64,000 nt of DNA from Marsupella aquatica (taxonomy: Eukaryota > Marchantiophyta). The DNA lies in contig OZ316894.1 in NCBI GenBank assembly GCA_973895155.1, forward strand, positions 20,398,001 to 20,462,000. The letters run 5' to 3'. Both the position numbers and the translations under genes were made by a program. Under the pieces are notes generated by a model. That model searched no databases. It was not told where the DNA came from and was given only the letters and a program-made list of their open reading frames with translations. Below, piece after piece: positions 1-10,414 of the stretch (position 1 is its first letter; every line of letters starts with the position of its first letter).

Positions 1-2024
1 ATCTGTGACGTAAAAGAGAATAGAGGTCAGGATAGAGGTCTCTCTCATAAAAATCACTGACATACATGAGAATAGTGATGAAATCTGTGACATAAAAGAG
101 AATAGAGGTCAGGATAGAGGTCTCTCTGCTGCCCTTTTACCAAATATGGAGATATAGGGTTCTGAGAATGGAGGCTGGCTGTCATTTACCTGGGAAGCCA
201 TCCCTCCAAATTGTTAGAGGTCCCTATATGTTTTTTTTAGAGGTTACAGGTGCATTTGACCTACCACTGGAGGTGCTTAAGGGGACAGTTTTGAAGTAAT
301 TGCCTTCAAGTTGCTATGTTAACAATATAGGGACACACCTTAACAATGCAAATCATCTCCTTTTTTAGTTTTTAAACCACAACTACCCATATGTAAGAGG
401 AAGTGTCCCAATTTTCTCCTTTTTTCAAATTCCACCCACTTCTTTCCTCTATCGTGCCAGTTTGCTTCACGATGGCACAAAACATTTATTGTTTCTAGTG
501 AAATTTGGTTCCTACAGTAACCTGTAACCCTTGAAGGGGCAGCTCTGGTTTAAATAATTTTGAACTGTCTGGCATAACACATTAAGGCTAGTGCCAATGC
601 CGGGGCCAACTGTTTTCTATGTGGGATACTTTTACTTGTGTAATTACCTTATCATTCAAAGTTAGCATGAATCTCAGACTGTATTTGAGAATGATGCATA
701 TTTTGAGAGAAAATAGATGGAAGCTATGTGCAGCATCTGTCAGCATCAATAAACGTCAACTGCGCAAAAGCCTTGCACAGTGTCATCCAGCACTAAGATA
801 TCTCCACTTGAAGGTGAACATTTACACACCAACCTGACCAACATTGACTAGCAAGGAGGTACGAGTTTTGAGCTATCTCATGAGTCATTGTTTCCCCTGT
901 AAAAGAGCATCTCCAGTGGTTTAGGAGTCAATGACCTCTAAATTCAAAATATAACACATCATATGGAGACCTAAAAACTAGAAATTAAAGCCTTCCTATT
1001 GAATTCAATCACCTGTTCACCCCTTTTTTTGACCCCTATCCCTCCAAAATGATGTGTTGTCATAACTAGGTTCAAGATCACAATCATATCAAGGATCTTG
1101 TGACATGTGGTGAAATCTCTGACGTAGATGAGAATAGTGGTGAAATTTCTGAGAATAGAGGTCAGGATAGAATTTTCTCTCCTGGCTGCCATTTTTACCA
1201 AATATGGAGGTAAAGGATTCTGAGAATGGAGGCTGGCTGCCATTTACTTAAGGATAGGGGCCACAGGTGGGAAGCCATCACTCCAAATTCAACCCCTATA
1301 TATGTTCTTTTTGGAGGTTACAGGTGCATTTGACTCTCTGGCTGGATCTGCTATAAAGGTACACAATACTCTTGCATAAATTTGAAGCTAAAGGTTCTAG
1401 CCTCCCATAGTGCAGAGTACTTCCCCCCCGATATTAGGAAAGACCAAACAGGTTTCATGGAATTGTACCGCAGAGGAAGATCTCAAGGAAGATTTGGTCG
1501 GGTTCAGTCTTGTCTCGGCCCCAAATAGGAAAGAGGAAATGGGTTGTATGCAATAGCCCCACTTACAAAGCTCTTGGCGCAAAGAGGTGGTCCGGTGCCA
1601 CAATCATATTGCTCCCAAACATCAAGAAAGAGTTAACTGGTTACATATACTCATAAAGTGGACTTGAAAATGGAGCGAGCTTTATGGTGCAAAGAGCTGG
1701 TCTAGTTACCATCTTTTGTATCACCCCCACTATCAGGAGAGAGGAAACTTCTCCTTTGGCTTGTTTTTTGCCACCAGGCAAGGAGGTGGTGCTGAAGATG
1801 TCAGAAGAGGTACCCTTGCTGACATCCTGGTTCAAAGCACACCAAGTTGCCTAGGGTTTAAACCTAACCACCCCCACTTGTAAAGATAGGTTAAACATAT
1901 ATTGAACTGCCAAAAACAAAAACACTTACAACCAATCAACTGGCTTTGGTCAGTTGGTCAAGGGATGAGCCTAGAACCAAGAGGTCCCAGGTTCAACCCC
2001 CCCCCCCTCCACATGCAAGGGGCC
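1..2024. other. Gene-free repeat-rich flank
   Basis: No reading frame here has protein-like content or plausible splice sites. The stretch holds two diverged copies of a dispersed repeat (about 60-330 and 921-1340), an 11-base C run near 1997-2007, and AT-rich spacer. It ends where the CACTA-type terminal sequence begins at 2025. Confidence 0.6.
921..1340. repeat. Dispersed repeat, copy 2 of 3
   Basis: The segment begins with a TTAGGAGTCA-like start followed by GACCTCTAA. It carries GATCTTGTGACAT, AATAGAGGTCA and ACCAAATATGGAGGT in the same order as the copy at 39117-39470. A shorter copy lies at about 60-330. Similarity is patchy, so this looks like an old non-coding dispersed family, possibly a MITE. 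I see no clear terminal inverted repeat. Confidence 0.6.
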
Positions 2025-2753
2025 CACTAGTAGAAAAGGGGTCGATTATGACCCAACTACTTAGGACTCATGCAACCCCGGTCATTTTCTAAGACTACAA
2101 ATCATTTACAATGACTCCAACTGGCATGGAGTCATTTAGATCACTCTGTTAATGACTATTGCCATACAAGTTTTGTGAAAAAGGTTTTGGAGGCCACTCT
2201 ATACTCTGCCCCTCTGTACATGGACCCCCTCAGTCGCCTCCTATGTCAATCCATATCGCAGCTCCGGTCGGTGCAATGTTAGCCGCCCGACAGTTGCCTC
2301 CACTTGATTCACCTTGACTCAAGTTGACATGAGTCGACTTGAGTCGCCTTGACGCTGCCAAAGGTTTGTGGTAAAATCCTAAGCCCTGAACTAGATTTTT
2401 CCATTTGAGTTAAGTACTATGTGCACACAACGGAATGGACATTTTTCACCCGGTTCGAGGGAAGAACACTTTTACAACCTGAATAGTTTACCGGCACAGC
2501 TTCGCACCTTGACCTAATCTTATGAAGGGCGCCATTGTTCCTTCTTGTTGCTTTTCGGATCATACTTTTTGTTTGCCTGTCCCTGCCAATGAGTATTTAG
2601 TTAGTTGAATCCTCACAAATCTTTAGAAGATGGAGAAGGAAGCAACGACCTTGAAGTCACCAAAAGCACGGGAGATTCAAGCAGTGGTACCAACCGATTT
2701 GATTGAATTGAAGACATTGTGTAGTAGACTGAAGGTGATGCGCTTAGAAGGAT

Positions 2754-3362
2754 TTGGCAAGTTCCAGTGTGATTTTGGATTTCCTCCCTGCTAAATGTGC
2801 TACTCGACACAGGGGATCAATTAGTGCTCAACCTGTGAACTGGACCAAAGCTTTCATTGGGAAAGTTTATGGAATTGTTGCCTCCGGTGACAGAATGTGT
2901 GATTCGAATGGCGAATTCTTTGCTGTAGCTGATAAGTACTTCGCATCTGAGGAGAGGAGGCAAAAGGAGGGATGGAAGACTATACACTGCACTCATCCAG
3001 AGGTCAGACATATTTTTGAATTTCTCAATTCCATTCTACATCCGGAAAGGCCTGGGCGAATCACTCTCTCTATTGCAATTACTGTCGTGGCTTCATTTGA
3101 AGGAATGTTGAAGGTTGATTGGGCTCACATTCTCCACGAGCTAATTAATACCCAGGTCCAGCAATTATCTCAAGTTCCAAGCTTTACATATGTGGCTCCT
3201 TTTCTCTTCCATATCTATCACCATTTTGGTTGTTTGAGCATTGAGAAGAAGCGTTGCTGGGAGAATGCCATTCACTCACGGCCTGTACCACCTTTGCCTT
3301 CAATTCCTACCAAATTGCATCTTTGCCATGACTGGCGAAGCCTATTATTTACATGTAGGTGA
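2754..3362 (+). CDS. Unrecognised transposon-borne ORF, 202 aa
   Basis: This is the only substantial open frame inside the CACTA element outside its insertion. It has even amino-acid composition, with a central stretch rich in hydrophobic and aromatic residues (HPEV, FEFLNSILHPERPGR, VDWAHILHELIN) that looks like genuine protein. I do not recognise a domain. The HPER...DW...L pattern loosely recalls plant transposon 'mobile domain' proteins, and the ORF in the 4.6-kb element has a vaguely similar segment. It ends in a stop at 3360-3362, where the subterminal repeat array begins. It may be a captured host fragment or a remnant of a CACTA accessory protein. Confidence 0.4.
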   Translation: MASSSVILDFLPAKCATRHRGSISAQPVNWTKAFIGKVYGIVASGDRMCDSNGEFFAVADKYFASEERRQKEGWKTIHCTHPEVRHIFEFLNSILHPERPGRITLSIAITVVASFEGMLKVDWAHILHELINTQVQQLSQVPSFTYVAPFLFHIYHHFGCLSIEKKRCWENAIHSRPVPPLPSIPTKLHLCHDWRSLLFTCR

Positions 3363-3369
3363 CCCGTTT

Positions 3370-3882
3370 GTAATTACTGATGGAGCCATTCATTATGACA
3401 AGTGGAGTAGGTTTTAACAACAGGGGGAGCTATTTCTTATAACTAGAGGAGTGTTGTTGGAGCCATTGTAATGAGAAGTGGAGTCATGTTTTATGACCAG
3501 CCCAGTCAACTTTTATAACAATATGAGCTGTTTGTAACGACTAGTTCATACATTTGTTAGGACCATGGAGTGGGGCTTTACATCAAACTATCATGTCGTA
3601 TGTTATGACTCGGAGAGTCATAGTAGTGGCAAGTGGAGTAATATCTTATGAACAGCCCAGTCTATTTTACAACAATATGAATCTTTTGTGAAGACTAGTT
3701 CAGACATTTGTTCAGACCATGGAGTGGGGCTTTGTAGAAAACTATGTCCTATGTTATGACTTGGAGAGTGATAGTAATGGCAAAAGGAGTGATATTTTTT
3801 GACCAACTCAGTCAAATTTTACAACAATATCAGTCGTTTGTGAAGCCTAGTTTGCATTTGTTAGGACCATGGAGTGGGGTTT
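3370..3882. repeat. Degenerate ~150-bp tandem repeats in CACTA subterminal region (left part)
   Basis: The motif GACCATGGAGTGGGG recurs at about 3561, 3715 and 3865, spaced about 150 bases apart. It is followed by versions of TTTGTAGAAAACTAT and GTTATGACT. The series resumes at 18691 after the retrotransposon (GTTTTACAGAAAACTAT, then GACGGTGGAGTGG near 18827). This shows where the array was interrupted. Confidence 0.7.
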
Positions 3883-4416
3883 TGTCATGACATATAGTAT
3901 CGTAGCCATAGTGTATCGAAAACATACAAGTCATCGGCAAGGCATATGTGCAAGCTGCTAGCAACCAACATGCATAGAAAAAGTTCAATCACATTCACAA
4001 GTGCCAAGAAAAAGCAAATGAAGTGGTATGTACGTAATGGAGGTGTAAACCTCTGTATATAAAAGGCGTAAGAGAAACAATTGTACTGAAATCAAATCAA
4101 AAATCGGCAGGATGCCAAGATCAGCCGGGAGTATCTAACGAATCACTGTGTGAATCCCGTGTACGGAACCGACGAGCACTGTCTGAGCTCTGTCAACAGT
4201 GATTCAAGAAGAACTGAAAAACCCACAAACAAAGACATGCCCTAAGTAAACAAAGTCCTGGCGTCACACTAATAAGCGCGTTTGCTTCAAGAACGCCTGG
4301 CATTTGCTATAAGAACATTCGCTAACTCAAGTCGTACACTAGCCCTAACTACATACCTAGCGGGCATGCGAGGGACATGCCGATGTGCATAAGAGGCACT
4401 GTCCCTCGGCATGACA
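3883..4416. repeat. Uninterrupted 534-bp terminal repeat unit (B2+A2)
   Basis: Segment B2 (3883-4058, 176 bp) is contiguous with A2 (4059-4416, 358 bp). The other copies are separated: B1 at 4419-4594 and A1 at 18332-18690. The unit starts TGTCATG and ends CATGACA, so its ends are inverted repeats of each other. The B/A junction reads GTATATAAAAGG. Confidence 0.85.
4056..4065 (+). promoter_or_regulatory. TATA-box-like TATATAAAAG at the B2/A2 junction
   Basis: This canonical plant-like TATA sequence lies on the plus strand, antisense to the polyprotein. It is intact only in the contiguous repeat unit. At the A1/internal junction the equivalent sequence reads GAATAAAAGG. If used, it would drive transcription rightward through A2 and B1 into the antisense of pol. 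Promoter activity is inferred from the motif only. Confidence 0.35.
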
Positions 4417-4418
4417 GC

Positions 4419-4594
4419 TGTCGTGACATATAGTATCGTAGCCATAGTGTATCGAAAACATACAAGTCACCAGCAAGGCATATGTGCAAGCTGCTAGCAA
4501 CCAACATGCATAGAAAAAGTCCAATCACATTCACAAGTGCCAAGAAAAAGCAAATGAAGTGGTATGTACGTAGTGGAGGTGTAAACCTCTGTAT
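4419..4594. repeat. Split direct repeat segment B1
   Basis: This 176-bp segment matches 3883-4058 with about five differences by eye, all transitions. On the coding strand it directly follows the G-run at the end of the internal region. It is separated from A2 by only GC. Confidence 0.85.
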
Positions 4595-4603
4595 CCCCCC
4601 AGA
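4595..4603 (-). other. Short polypurine-like tract at 3' end of internal region
   Basis: On the coding strand the internal region ends TCTGGGGGG immediately before repeat B1 (ATACAGAGG). The position suits a plus-strand primer (polypurine tract), although the tract is short. It supports B1 as the start of the 3' repeat block. Confidence 0.4.
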
Positions 4604-4632
4604 CCACAGCCAAAAGGAGGGCTGAAGAAAAT

Positions 4633-5460
4633 TCAGGTAGCACGTGGAGCATAGGAAGGGCAAAACCATAACCCTTCTGGCACCTGGGTAAGTTCAGGCT
4701 GAAGGCAGAAAAGATGGTACCCTCCATTGCAATTGTCACACAGCAGCATCTGGTCAGCATCATCAATTTGCAAACACACTTTGCAAGGGTAGTCCACAGG
4801 TGGAATCCAGGTAGAAGTCACAATGGTGGGATCCAGGTTAGGCAGATGACAAGGGGCGCAATTCTTGGCATTGTCAGCAATTGTGCGCCCATATGCCCCT
4901 TGTAACTCTAGCACTCCAGACGGTCGAATAGCTTTAACCCTAAGAATAGTACGATTGGTAGAGGTGTCCAAGGTGTCGTTAGCTTGCCGTTGCAAGTACA
5001 CAAAATCTCCCACTTCAAACTTCCTGACCTTGGGCTGAAAAGTGCCCCCTCGTGTGTGTGCATAACGCAGTGTGTCCCTGTGCTGTACGATGGCCAAATT
5101 CTCCATGGCCATGGGCATAACCCTCCTGAATAGGGCAGCCCTCTCAGAGATCACATCAGACCAAGTCACAGTTGAATCCAAGTCTACCACCTGAAGCATG
5201 TGAGCAGCAATAGCATAAGGTGGAACTGGATGACAACCAAACAACAAGAAGTAGGGACAAAAGTTAGACAGTGATGCATGTCTGGACATCCTATACCCCA
5301 TGGCAATGTAGGGTAAGGCCAGGTCCCAATCCTCCTTGTTTTTGGTGAGGCAAATCTTCCGAAGACCCTTCTTGCATGTCTGAACCATGCGCTCTGCCAA
5401 GCCATCTGCCTGTGGGTGATCTCGTGATGTCCGGCGATGATCAATGAGGGCCTGATCAAG
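4633..5460 (-). pseudogene. Integrase C-terminal part with PHD finger (pol 3' end)
   Basis: The fragment resumes the integrase core right after the nested insertion, with the RRTSRDHPQADGLAER motif. Its last acidic residue supplies the E of the D,D,E triad. A typical Ty3/gypsy extension follows (GDFVYLQRQA...GVLELQG), and then a C4HC3 PHD finger at about residues 231-275 of the open frame. Its ligands are Cys231, Cys234, Cys246, Cys249, His254, Cys257 and Cys272. The expected last ligand is Tyr275 in CPSY, where PHD fingers usually have CPSC, a single transition away. PHD fingers read histone-tail states, so a role in integration targeting is plausible but inferred. The frame ends at 4633, near the end of the internal region. 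Confidence 0.8.
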
Positions 5461-6373
5461 TGTGGTGCGTCCCATGGCTCCCTAAACCCAAGAAACCCCC
5501 CAGCTCAAGCCGATTCCCGCAAGTTTCGCGCTTGGCGAGGCCGTTTCCGCGGCTTAGCGGCATGGGACGCTGCTAACCTTCTACTACTACTATTAGCATT
5601 TTACACACATATACTGGACAGATCCTTCATCGGGTCATGAGATACGTAGCCGGCCTAATCTAGCCTTCCCTCGTCTTCCCCTCCGCCTTGTTAGGTATGT
5701 TTGGATTCCGCCGCCGGAATGATCCCCAATAGGCTTGGTTAAGCCGCTAAGACCTCTCTCAGCTCGACACATCCAACTCTCACTCCCCTGCTTACTTTCC
5801 TTCCTTCTAGTTGATGTGGGCACTCTTCACACAAGTTAATGCGACACACAAATAGCAAAATGACTCATTCTGACTGAGTCATACCATGCACTTGCCATAC
5901 AAACAGTACATCTCATACACAAGCTCTGCGAACTAAGCCGTGAGGCCAACTCTATTCAGCTCTTAGGCATGAGGAAACATGAATATACACAAGGGTCACT
6001 GTATGACTAACCGAGAGCTTCTCTTACTACTTGATCCCAGCCCGGCTGGTGCAAACTAAAAACTTGCTAAAGAAGAGGCCCTGAGCTCCCCGCTGCCCAG
6101 GTACTTATCCTGGTAGTGGATCCGCCTAATTCCTTGCAGCGTAAGCCTAATCTACCTAACAGTAATCTACTTGCCCGGATCTACCTCTGTACAGCAAGGT
6201 AGGAGCACAAGTGTTGCTCCTACCAGTGGAACCGCAATCCCACTAAGCTAAGTGTCAGGGCCGCTCCTGGTCCTGATCCTAATCCTAAACTTGGAGATCA
6301 GCGCCCGCCCTACCCATTCACGCCTCCTCCCTCCATGTCCGCCCTTCCTAAAAGGAATGGCGCCCTTGCACCG
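5461..6373. other. Non-coding 3' part of the nested element
   Basis: About 0.9 kb between the element's left end and the stop of its ORF has no convincing coding frame. It contains the subterminal inverted pair GCGTCCCATG/CATGGGACGC (about 5467-5571), a TACTACTACTATTAG microsatellite-like patch near 5582, and CT-rich sequence. Confidence 0.5.
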
Positions 6374-9300
6374 TCACGACACCGGTGGTGGATCCTCAAT
6401 GGACGTCCCCAACGCTTCCTCCTCAGCCACTGCCGTAGGTTCTTTCTCTGACAGATTACCTGCCCTTGACTGAGTCAACTCTCCATCGGCCTGACTGGGT
6501 CCACCGTCGGCGTCGGCATCGGCTCGGGAATCGGTTACGGCCTCAGCCTTGGCTACGGTCTCCCCGGCCTGCTCAAGAGGCGGATTTGGGATACCGGCCT
6601 CATTACTGAGTAGTTTGGCTTGGGCCGCACCATCCCCACCTGTGATGATAGCGGGATCTATTGCCGTATTCATGCCGGAGGATGGTGCTGGGTCTACCTC
6701 CTTGGTCACCACGGCCTGTGGAGTCGGATTACTCCTTGACCCTGAAGGTTTCCGCTTCTTCTTCTTTTCTGGTTCGGCAGCTGGTCCCTTCCCCTTCCCT
6801 CTTACTTCCGGCATTGGTGCAGGTGGCGCGGCTTTTTCTTCGGCAAGTACCACTCCTGGTAACTTGGTTGTCCCAATTGGAGTTGGGTCTGATGAAGACA
6901 AGCACTTAAATACTGCGGCTTGTTTCTTCAGCCGCACTGTTTGGTTATCGGCCCGCCACTGAAGATTCTCCATCTTCCTCATGATTTCCTCCAACTCCTC
7001 CTGGGTCTCATCCAGGTCCTTGCGCGCCTCCTCTAGTTCCTTCTGGGCTTCCTCCCGTTCTTTCTTCAAGGTAGCCCTCTCCTCCCGGGTTGCTCTTAGC
7101 TCCTTGTCGAGCTCTGCAATGATGACAGACTCCATCTGATTCATCTTGGCGTAAGTCTGATCGAGCATCTCGTCATTCTCCCTTAGGTCGGCCTTGAAGC
7201 TGGCCGTCAGGGACGCAAGCTCTTGCTGCAGCGCCATAATCCCTTGATAGGATTTTCCTAACTCGGCCTCCTTTTGCTCAAGGGCTCCGCGGATTTTCTC
7301 GAGCTCCCCCTTCAACGCCCATTCCTTTGGGTCTCCGCCATGGCCCGGCTGTTGGCTGTTATGTGGGCCTCCTCTGCATTCCTCAGCTCTCGCTTCCACT
7401 TCTCCCTCTCTTTGATCGTATCGGCCAACTCTCCCTGCGTCTGAGTTAGTTTATCCTTGATATTCTGATTATCAGCCTGCGCGGTGTCCAACTGCCCCTA
7501 CATGATGTTCAGCTCATGCCGTTTAATCCGTAGTTCATCTTGGGCTTTCTTGGCCGCCCTTAGATCTTCAATCTCGGCTTCCATCCTCCTAAGCCGCCGA
7601 ATGACCTCGTCCTTCTTTCTTCTCTCTAAAGCCACCGCTTCTTCTAATTGGTGCTTCTCCAACTGCTCCCTATGGAAAAAGGGTCCTACCTCCAACTCCT
7701 CTCCAAAGATGTCGAGCGCAAGTTCCCCACACATCTCACCATACTCCATGGCTCTATTCTTAGCGTAGGTGGAGTAAGTAGAAGTGATCGGCATCGCCCA
7801 TCGCGGCCTCTGCTCCCAAGCCGTCTTGCGGATCTCTTCAATCGTGGCTAGAGGTTTGCTTCCTTTTTCGGCTAGCCGCCTGATGTCCTCCGGCCAATCT
7901 CCTCCTGGTAAATCCTTTTCCCTAGCCAGGGCTGCCTCCTCTTCCTGCCTGATTCGCTCCTGAAATTCCTGCGCCGTCTGTTTTATGCCGTCAAAGCTCG
8001 GGGGAGCAACATCTGGTGGGGGAGACTCAGGGCTACTCTGCTGGTTGGGGTCCCCTCGTACTACCCTTGGAAGTGTGGGGACAAACTGGCCACAGGTCCT
8101 TACTCCTGGAACGTGATGCTCCGACCCATAGCCGGAGTTATCATGGCTGCAGTCCTCCATTGCCTCCTCTACTTCTTGGACGTCCGGCTTCTCCCTCTCC
8201 TCTTCGTCGGTAGGAGCTTCAGGCAATTCTGCCTTAGATTCAGAGCTTGAGACTCCCACATACATTCGAACACCTGGCTTGGATTCCGGCCTGATTCTCT
8301 CCTCGTCTCCAACAAAGGGGTTTTCTCTTGTGAGCCGGTGTAGGCCTACCTCTGGAGTACTGTCCTGCATTGTTGCCGTTGCCATTGTCGTTGCCGATGC
8401 CGATCTCTTTTCTTTCTCCAGTAGTTTCAGCAGACTCTGCATGCCTGGTTGCTGCATCGGCAAGTCCTCCTTCCTTGGCCTAAACACCTGCTCGATCGTA
8501 GGGCTAACAGGTGGTTGAGGCTTCTCTGCTACCGGCCTCGGTTCTGGAGCTTCCTCGGGTGCCCTTACCTGCAGGGGAAGTACTGGGGCAAAAGTCTGAC
8601 CTCTGGCATACCGGCACAACAGCGGCATGTGATAGCCAAGCCGCGACACGCTCCCCATGCCGATTACCTGCTGCTCCTCCTTTAAGATCTTCTTCAATTG
8701 GTTGAGGAGGTACCCGTTGTAGTCCCGACTTGGGTCTGGCCTCTCTGCCAGATAGACCTGTGCCTTGCCGATCTCTGCCCTCGGCAAGTTACAATGCATG
8801 GTCACCCGCAAGAAGTCGATCATCTCTCCTATGTGCGGGTTGGTGCAGGTGTTCCAGAAGAAGCCATTCTTCGTTGATGGCCCGGGGAACGACCGGAACT
8901 CTTGTCAGGCAAGGTCTTCCTGGTATCAACTTTGGTCTTATTGCCTATCGGCAAGCTAAACACTTCGGCAATCACTTTGGGAGTAAGATAGAAATCCTTC
9001 CCATATATCCTCGTGCAATTGGTCTCGGGTTCCCATGACCCCACGAATTCTAATAGGTCTGACTCCGGTACCTCCGGCTTTAGCCATGGTAATCTTACAA
9101 AGGCCTCTAAGCCGGATCCGGCCATGAAGCCTTGGTACTTCTTGGTCTGCATGGCCGTAAAGCATGCATCCTCCTCCCGTGCAAAATGTAGTTGCACCTC
9201 CACCGGTAGGGTTGCCGCCCAGCCCTTCCAAGTGTCATCCCTGGTTGGAATGGCCTTGATGGGATCGACCTCCTCCTCTTCTTTGGTGCCGCCGACCTTG

Positions 9301-9964
9301 TTCTTTTTGTCGGGGTGGCTTCATCGTTGACGGCTCCCTTCCTCTTCATCTCTGCTGCCGTGGAGGTTTCTCCTAGCACCGTTGCCTGGGTCCACCTTTC
9401 CGTGCTACCCTTTAATTCCCAGTGTATGTCGTTGCAGTTCTTGATGGCGTCTCGAATGCCGATGATGCTGTCTTTGCAAAACAGAAGATCGTCGAGTTGA
9501 TTGGAAGTAGGAGTCCACAAGAACTCGTCCTTGATGAGTTCGCCTCCTAAGAAAGCCGTCTTCTGCAGCTCCCACAATCGAGCGAACTCCTGCCATTCTC
9601 GAGCTGCCCTTTCTGATTCCTCGTCCTCGTAAGTCTTGATGTACTCAGTTGCCTGTTCGAACAGGCATCCCCAGAAATGTGCCGCTTGATTGATGTTGCT
9701 CATACCCTCCTTAGGTCGATCGTCGGTATCTACTCTCTCCCCGAGTGCTTGCCTAAGCAGCTGACAGTAGTTGGCCTCCCGTAGTCGTCTGCCTAGTTCG
9801 TGCTCGCAAATGAGCCACCATCTCCTGCAAGCGCTCCTTACCCCTCTCCTCTTCCGGTCCTTCCTCCCGTTGATCCTTCCTAGCCGCCGACGCTTAACGT
9901 GCCCTAACCCTAATCGAGTTTTCACCCCTAGCGTCCTTACCTCCGGCCTCGGCCCGGGTTCCAT
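6374..9964 (-). pseudogene. Large coiled-coil ORF of the nested element, frameshifted
   Basis: Four open frames (9964-9107, 9203-8829, 8823-7498, 7399-6374) lie in successive order in different frames. They read as one protein of about 1,150 residues broken by three frameshifts, near 9290, 8895 and 7450. The N-terminal part is basic and then mixed alpha-helical. The middle has a globular-looking segment (FVRLPWLKPEVPESDLLEF, FLRVTMHCNLPRAEIG). The C-terminal part holds long Glu/Arg-rich heptads typical of coiled coils, then a Pro/Ala/Lys-rich tail. I do not recognise a catalytic domain. The globular part loosely recalls plant transposon-encoded mobile-domain proteins. A Gag-like structural role or a captured host gene are both possible. 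Confidence 0.5.
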
Positions 9965-10084
9965 AGTCGCCCCTAATTGTTTATATTTTCCTTGTTTTGT
10001 CCCTATACTAAGGTGTTTCTAGGGTGCCTTCCTGTTTTACTCACTTAACTGGCCGAGTGATTCCTGTCTAGGCATCACATCAAG

Positions 10085-10324
10085 CAGCTCCTGGAACTCT
10101 CCTCTAAACTCTGAGCCCTGGTCAGTGAGACATTTTGCACAAGCTCCAAAGCGACTGAGAACTTGTTGCAGGAATGCCTGGCTGGTGCTACGGGAGGTCT
10201 TATCCGGTAATGCCACAAGTTCTATCCACTTGGAGAAATGCTCTATCATGATCATGATGTAGAGATTACCCCGAGATGTGAGGGGTAATTCTCCAGCCAA
10301 ATCACATGACCAACGATAAAACAT
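10085..10324 (-). pseudogene. Integrase core, N-terminal half (interrupted)
   Basis: The frame contains the first two catalytic Asp contexts of a retroviral-type integrase: WSCDLAGELP with the first D, and CLTDQGSEFRGEF with the second D. It also has IMIMIEHFSKWIELVAL between them. It stops at the nested insertion after ...FQELLD and resumes on the other side at 5460. A stop and frame change separate it from the zinc-binding domain upstream on the coding strand. Confidence 0.85.
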
Positions 10325-10414
10325 GGCCTGAATAGGGAGTGGATGAAGTGTGGGTTGCCGAGATATGAAAGAAGTCCTTACCCTATCACACTGCTCACAC
10401 CGGGCAATAACATC

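Larger units (their letters stand above)
5461..10079 (-). mobile_element. Nested 4.6-kb TG...CA element without visible LTRs, 5-bp TSD
   Basis: TCAAG occurs at 5456-5460 and again at 10080-10084. Removing the element and one TCAAG restores the integrase frame across ...ELLDQALIDHR. The ends are TGTGGTGCG (5461) and GGCATCACA (10079). They are near-perfect short inverted repeats (TGTGRTGC), and I find no direct terminal repeats. Just inside the left end, GCGTCCCATG is inverted at about 5560-5571 (CATGGGACGC). The element carries a long coding region (9964 down to 6374) for a coiled-coil protein and no recognisable RT, integrase or transposase. It could be a non-autonomous LTR-type derivative that lost its LTRs, or a TIR element with 5-bp duplications. 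Confidence 0.75.

Noticed and set aside
4494-4766. Alternative minus-strand frame overlapping the PHD finger
   Set aside because: The PHD frame explains the sequence. The other frame has no motif and runs into repeat B1.
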